A stretch of DNA of 64,000 nucleotides from Pseudomonas sp. GD03858 (lineage in GTDB: Bacteria > Pseudomonadota > Gammaproteobacteria > Pseudomonadales > Pseudomonadaceae): positions 62,001-126,000 of the forward strand of contig NZ_JAOCDM010000001.1 in assembly GCF_029840925.1 (NCBI RefSeq). The letters run 5' to 3'. The notes under the pieces were generated by a model, which had not been told where the DNA came from, ran no database searches, and saw only the letters and a list, made by a program, of their open reading frames with translations. The translations under genes were made by a program, and so were the position numbers. Shown piece by piece: positions 60,678-64,000 of this stretch. Numbering within the stretch: the stretch's first letter is position 1; every line of letters begins with the position of its first letter.

Positions 60678-61058
60678 ATGCCACGCGGTGACAAGGACAA
60701 ATATACGGACAAGCAAAAACGCAAGGCCGAGCACATCGAGCAATCGTACGAGGACAAGGGCGTGGGCAAGGACGAAGCCGAAGCGCGCGCCTGGGCCACC
60801 GTGAACAAGCAATCCGGTGGCGGTGAAAAGCCAGGAGGCTCGGGGAGCAGGACTCCGTCACGCGAGAAAAAGACCGCACGCAAGGATTCAGCCAAACGCG
60901 CCGCCGAGTCTCGCCACGGGAATTCACGCACTTCGCGCGCGTCGCTGGAATCGCAAAGCAAAGAAAGCCTTATGAAGGAGGCGCGCAGCAAAGATATCAA
61001 GGGGCGCTCGAGCATGAACAAGGCCCAGTTGGTTGAAGCCCTGCGAAAACAGGGGTAA
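60678..61058 (+). CDS. Small basic DNA-associated-type protein with Rho_N-like C-terminus, 126 aa
   Basis: ATG at 60678 with AGGAGT upstream. MPRGDKDKYTDKQKRKAEHI, then EQSYEDKGVGKDEAEARAWA and TVNK form the module usually labelled plasmid-stabilisation-like in pseudomonads. A basic linker leads to ESLMKEARSKDIKGRSSMNK and AQLVEALRKQG, resembling the Rho N-terminal (SAP-like) helical domain. Likely a nucleic-acid-binding stress protein; the traditional name is not evidence of plasmid function. Confidence 0.75.
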   Translation: MPRGDKDKYTDKQKRKAEHIEQSYEDKGVGKDEAEARAWATVNKQSGGGEKPGGSGSRTPSREKKTARKDSAKRAAESRHGNSRTSRASLESQSKESLMKEARSKDIKGRSSMNKAQLVEALRKQG

Positions 61059-61100
61059 TCGGAGAAGTTCGGCGCAGCGTGAGGCTCATTCGCCTCACAC

Positions 61101-61616
61101 TCAACGCCACTGCATCAGCAACATGCCCCGAATACCGCAGACCGGGTCTTGTTCAGGACGCGGCACCTGAGCGATGCGCGCGAGATTGCGCGGGTGTGCT
61201 GCTCTGTCGGGCCGCTGAATGTCGTAGTCTTCCTGCCCATGAGGATAGGCGCCGACCACCAGGAAGTTATCGCTGCACTCGATGCAGCGATGGCCCGTGC
61301 CTGCGGGCAGCACTAGCACATCTCCCCGCTCCACGCTTACGCTCTGCCCATATTCCCCGCCAAGCGTCAATCGGGCCCGTCCACGGGCAATGCCGAGCAC
61401 CTCATGAGCGTTAGGGTGAAAGTGGTGATAGTCGAAAATCCCTGAGCGCCAGAGCGGGGTCCATTGGTGAGCCGCAAACATCGCTTCGAATGCGCTGGCA
61501 CTATCCCCCGACGGATCAAGCTTCAACCGGTAGAGCAGCACGGGAAAACGGCTGTTCGGCGTCGCGCCGTCGTCTTCGAAATACAAGGTCTGCACGCTGG
61601 CATCTTGTGTATTCAT
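61101..61616 (-). CDS. Cupin-domain protein, 171 aa
   Basis: ATG at 61616 (MNTQDASVQTLYFEDDGATP). Cupin motif 1 is FDYHHFHPNAHEVLGIARGR and motif 2 RGDVLVLPAGTGHRCIECSD, a probable metal-binding beta-barrel. Substrate unknown. It is divergent from the TPP enzyme at 61773 and may share its regulation. Confidence 0.86.
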   Translation of the reverse strand: MNTQDASVQTLYFEDDGATPNSRFPVLLYRLKLDPSGDSASAFEAMFAAHQWTPLWRSGIFDYHHFHPNAHEVLGIARGRARLTLGGEYGQSVSVERGDVLVLPAGTGHRCIECSDNFLVVGAYPHGQEDYDIQRPDRAAHPRNLARIAQVPRPEQDPVCGIRGMLLMQWR

Positions 61617-61772
61617 GAGCGTCATGATGCGCACCCTGAGGGGTTATCGGTCCACCTTCGAACCTTTCGGCGGTTGCCTGGTTCCAGCCGGCAGACGGGT
61701 GCACATACCGTTGAAACTTTACCGGCACGTGCCAAGTCCAGACGCCTATCGATAACAGAACGGGAGCAGGCA

Positions 61773-63560
61773 ATGACCGGCACGGTAGGCGACTTTCTGG
61801 TAGAGCGTTTGTATCAATGGGGCGTACGGCGCATCTTCGGTTACCCTGGCGACGGCATCAATGGTGTATTCGGCGCGCTGAGCCGGGCCAAAGGCAAGAT
61901 AGAGTTCATCCAGGCCCGCCATGAGGAGATGGCCGCCTTCATGGCCAGCGCCCATGCCAAGTTCACAGGCGAGCTCGGTGTGTGCATGGCCACCTCCGGC
62001 CCGGGCGCCTCGCACTTGCTTACCGGCCTGTACGATGCACGCATGGACCACCAGCCGGTGCTGGCCATCGTCGGTCAGCAGGCCCGTGCGGCACTGGGTG
62101 GGCACTACCAGCAGGAACTGGACCTGCTGTCGATGTTCAAGGACGTCGCCGGTGCGTTCGTCCAGCAGGCATCGACGCCGGAGCAGGTACGCCATCTGCT
62201 CGACCGTGCGGTGCGCACCGCCGTCGGCGAACGCCGCGTCACCGCCATCATCCTGCCCAACGACTTGCAGGACCTACCCTACAACGAACCACCCAAGGCC
62301 CACGGTACGGTGCATTCCGGCATGGGCTTCAGCAAGCCCAGGGTGCTGCCCTTCGAGGAGGACTTGCAGCGCGCGGCCGAACTACTGAACGCCGGTCGCA
62401 AGGTGGCGATACTGGTGGGTGCCGGCGCGCTGCAGGCGACAGAGCAGGTCATTGCAATTGCCGAAACACTTGGCGCCGGGGTGGCCAAAGCGCTGCTGGG
62501 TAAGGCGGTGCTGCCGGACGACCTCCCATGGGTCACTGGGTCGATCGGCCTGCTCGGCACCGAGCCCAGTTATCAGCTGATGAGCGAATGCGACACCCTG
62601 CTGATGATCGGCTCCGGCTTTCCCTATTCCGAGTTTCTACCCAAGGAAGGCCAGGCACGAGGCGTGCAGATCGACCTGCAACCCGACATGCTAAGCCTGC
62701 GCTACCCGATGGAGGTCAACCTCGTCGGCGACGCCAGCGAAACATTGCACGCACTGTTGCCGTTACTTGACCACAAGACCGACCGACGCTGGCGCGACAA
62801 GGTAGAAACCTGGCGTGCACAGTGGGACAAGACCGTGGCCAAGCGCGCCCTGGTCAAGGCCGACCCGATCAACCCGCAACGCGTGGTCCATGAGCTTTCC
62901 CCTCGCCTGCCCGACCACGCCATCATCACCAGCGACTCCGGCTCCTGTGCCAACTGGTTTGCCCGCGACCTGCAGATTCGCCAGGGGATGCAGTGCTCGC
63001 TGTCCGGCGGCCTGGCCTGCATGGGCGCCGCCGTGCCCTATGCGATTGCAGCCAAATTCGCCCACCCGCAACGGGCTGTAGTTGCTTTGGTGGGCGATGG
63101 GGCGATGCAGATGAACAACCTCGCCGAACTGATCACCGTGGCCAAATACTGGCAGCAGTGGGACAACCCGCAATGGATCTGTGCCGTGTTCAACAATGAA
63201 GACCTCAACCAAGTAACCTGGGAGCAACGGGTCATGGAGGGCGACCCCAAGTTCGAAGCTTCGCAGTCGATCCCTGACGTGCCCTACCATCTGTTTGCCA
63301 TTTCCATTGGCCTGCAAGGTATCTACGTAGATCGCGAAGAGGACGTTGCCGCTGCGTGGGAGCGTGCGCTGGCTGCTGATCGGCCAGTACTGCTCGAGTT
63401 CAAGACCGACCCGAACGTGCCGCCCCTGCCACCCCACATCAAGCTGGAACAGGCAAAGAAGTTTGCCAGCAGCTTGCTCAAGGGCGACCCCGACCAGGCG
63501 GGCATCATCATGCAAACAGCCAAGCAGGTGCTCGGCTCGGTGCTGCCTGGCAAGAAGTGA
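61773..63560 (+). CDS. Thiamine-diphosphate enzyme, pyruvate-oxidase-like, 595 aa
   Basis: Three-domain TPP enzyme of the acetolactate synthase/pyruvate oxidase family. RRIFGYPGDGINGVFGAL and the catalytic glutamate in QARHEEMAAFMASAHAK are in the PYR domain, SGPGASHLLTGLYDARMDHQ follows, and the metal/TPP motif VGDGAMQMNNLAELITVAKY...NN is in the C-terminal domain. It probably decarboxylates pyruvate or another 2-oxo acid; flavin use is not certain. GGGAGC before ATG 61773. Confidence 0.92.
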   Translation: MTGTVGDFLVERLYQWGVRRIFGYPGDGINGVFGALSRAKGKIEFIQARHEEMAAFMASAHAKFTGELGVCMATSGPGASHLLTGLYDARMDHQPVLAIVGQQARAALGGHYQQELDLLSMFKDVAGAFVQQASTPEQVRHLLDRAVRTAVGERRVTAIILPNDLQDLPYNEPPKAHGTVHSGMGFSKPRVLPFEEDLQRAAELLNAGRKVAILVGAGALQATEQVIAIAETLGAGVAKALLGKAVLPDDLPWVTGSIGLLGTEPSYQLMSECDTLLMIGSGFPYSEFLPKEGQARGVQIDLQPDMLSLRYPMEVNLVGDASETLHALLPLLDHKTDRRWRDKVETWRAQWDKTVAKRALVKADPINPQRVVHELSPRLPDHAIITSDSGSCANWFARDLQIRQGMQCSLSGGLACMGAAVPYAIAAKFAHPQRAVVALVGDGAMQMNNLAELITVAKYWQQWDNPQWICAVFNNEDLNQVTWEQRVMEGDPKFEASQSIPDVPYHLFAISIGLQGIYVDREEDVAAAWERALAADRPVLLEFKTDPNVPPLPPHIKLEQAKKFASSLLKGDPDQAGIIMQTAKQVLGSVLPGKK

Positions 63561-63658
63561 CAGGCACCTCGGCGAGCCGGCTGAACGTTTGATCAGCCGG
63601 CCCGGTCGCAAAACACAGACGCAGCAGACTGCGCAAACCCTGACCGTGAGGACCTACC

Positions 63659-64000
63659 ATGAGCGCGATCGCTTACAACGGGGCTGCACAGCACCCCATT
63701 TGCCTGACCCTCAATGGTCAGCCCCGAACCCTGCAAGTGCATCCCTGGGTCACCTTGCTTGACCTGCTGCGTGAGCAACTGGACCTGGTCGGCACCAAGA
63801 AAGGTTGCGACCATGGCCAGTGCGGCGCCTGCACGGTGCTGCGCGATGGCAAGCGCATCAATGCCTGCCTGACCTTGGCCATCATGTGCGACGGGGCCGA
63901 CCTGGTGACCATCGAAGGGCTGGCCAGCGGCGACGTTTTGCACCCGATGCAGCGCGCCTTCATCACCCACGATGCGTTCCAGTGCGGTTACTGCACCCCG
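63659..64000 (+). CDS. [2Fe-2S] subunit of aldehyde/xanthine-type dehydrogenase, 5' part
   Basis: Runs off the window end; 114 residues are visible. Plant-type [2Fe-2S] site GTKKGCDHGQCGACTVLRDG and the beginning of the second cluster domain (AFQCGYCTP). Belongs to the xanthine oxidase family, small subunit (PaoA/YagT-like), whose partners are FAD and molybdopterin subunits, expected just downstream. It may be cotranscribed with the TPP gene. Confidence 0.92.
   Translation, partial: MSAIAYNGAAQHPICLTLNGQPRTLQVHPWVTLLDLLREQLDLVGTKKGCDHGQCGACTVLRDGKRINACLTLAIMCDGADLVTIEGLASGDVLHPMQRAFITHDAFQCGYCTP

Noticed and set aside
1..64000. CRISPR arrays, rRNA genes, riboswitches
   Set aside because: No regularly spaced repeats, rRNA-like segments or recognisable riboswitch cores were seen.

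Overview
The window looks like a Pseudomonas chromosome (P. putida-like coding style; an MvaT-type H-NS protein, a tRNA-Pro(GGG) fragment and pseudomonad flanking genes) carrying a large integrative and conjugative element (ICE) of the PFGI-1/PAGI-2/ICEclc superfamily. Backbone genes are GC-rich and tightly overlapped. Several cargo blocks are clearly AT-richer.

Layout: (1) 1-613 is the 3' part of a chromosomal SDR oxidoreductase. (2) 614-2139 holds an integrase C-terminal relic, two small minus-strand genes and an inverted-repeat-rich divergent intergenic region. (3) 2140-9251 is the ICE regulation, partition and replication block: a putative regulator, AlpA, ParA, ParB (BisD-like), DUF2857 (BisC-like), the STY4528-type replication protein, PFL_4669, DUF3158 and SSB. 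(4) 9763-14667 has topoisomerase III, the STY4534/DUF3577 protein, a zinc-ribbon protein, a RadC-like protein and a frameshifted gene. (5) 14798-20602 and 26342-39894 form the type IV secretion (GI-type) transfer operons: PilL-like lipoprotein, TIGR03759, lytic transglycosylase, TIGR03765, TraD, TIGR03747, then RAQPRD, TIGR03758, 03745, 03750, 03746, 03749, 03752, 03751, VirB4-like ATPase, TIGR03756, TIGR03755, TraG and DUF3742. (6) 40332-45056 has DUF3085, ArdC anti-restriction, an MvaT-like silencer and the MOBH relaxase TraI.

Four cargo blocks interrupt or follow the backbone. Block A (20901-26135) lies between two transfer genes. It carries a SIR2-(deoxy)nucleoside-kinase-like fusion with a nucleoside 2-deoxyribosyltransferase, convergent with a Hachiman system (HamA/HamB). 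Block B (33917-35195) is an unrecognised two-gene AT-rich module sitting where a TIGR03757 gene is usually expected. Block C (45123-51333) is a complete QatABCD system with a fifth gene encoding an AbiJ-like/PD-(D/E)XK nuclease. Block D (51728-56371) is a PIN-like gene split by a complete IS66-family element that carries a GNAT acetyltransferase passenger; the 8-bp target duplication is exact and the broken gene can be rejoined in frame. The element is thus a mobile anti-phage defence island.

The right border region (56352-57751) has an integrase relic, a cluster of hairpin terminators and a 50-bp copy of the 3' part of tRNA-Pro(GGG), followed by degraded island DNA. From 57752 the window looks like ordinary chromosome: small stress-type proteins, a bestrophin remnant, a cupin, a pyruvate-oxidase-like TPP enzyme and the start of an aldehyde/xanthine-dehydrogenase iron-sulfur subunit. 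No intact integrase is visible, so the element's self-mobility cannot be judged from this window.

The most unusual items are the SIR2-kinase/deoxyribosyltransferase pair, the two-gene Block B module, the Qat operon with an extra nuclease, a diverged 115-bp leader repeated upstream of separate ICE genes, and a two-stage cruciform between topB and the STY4534 gene. All family names are from sequence recognition by eye; no database search was run.
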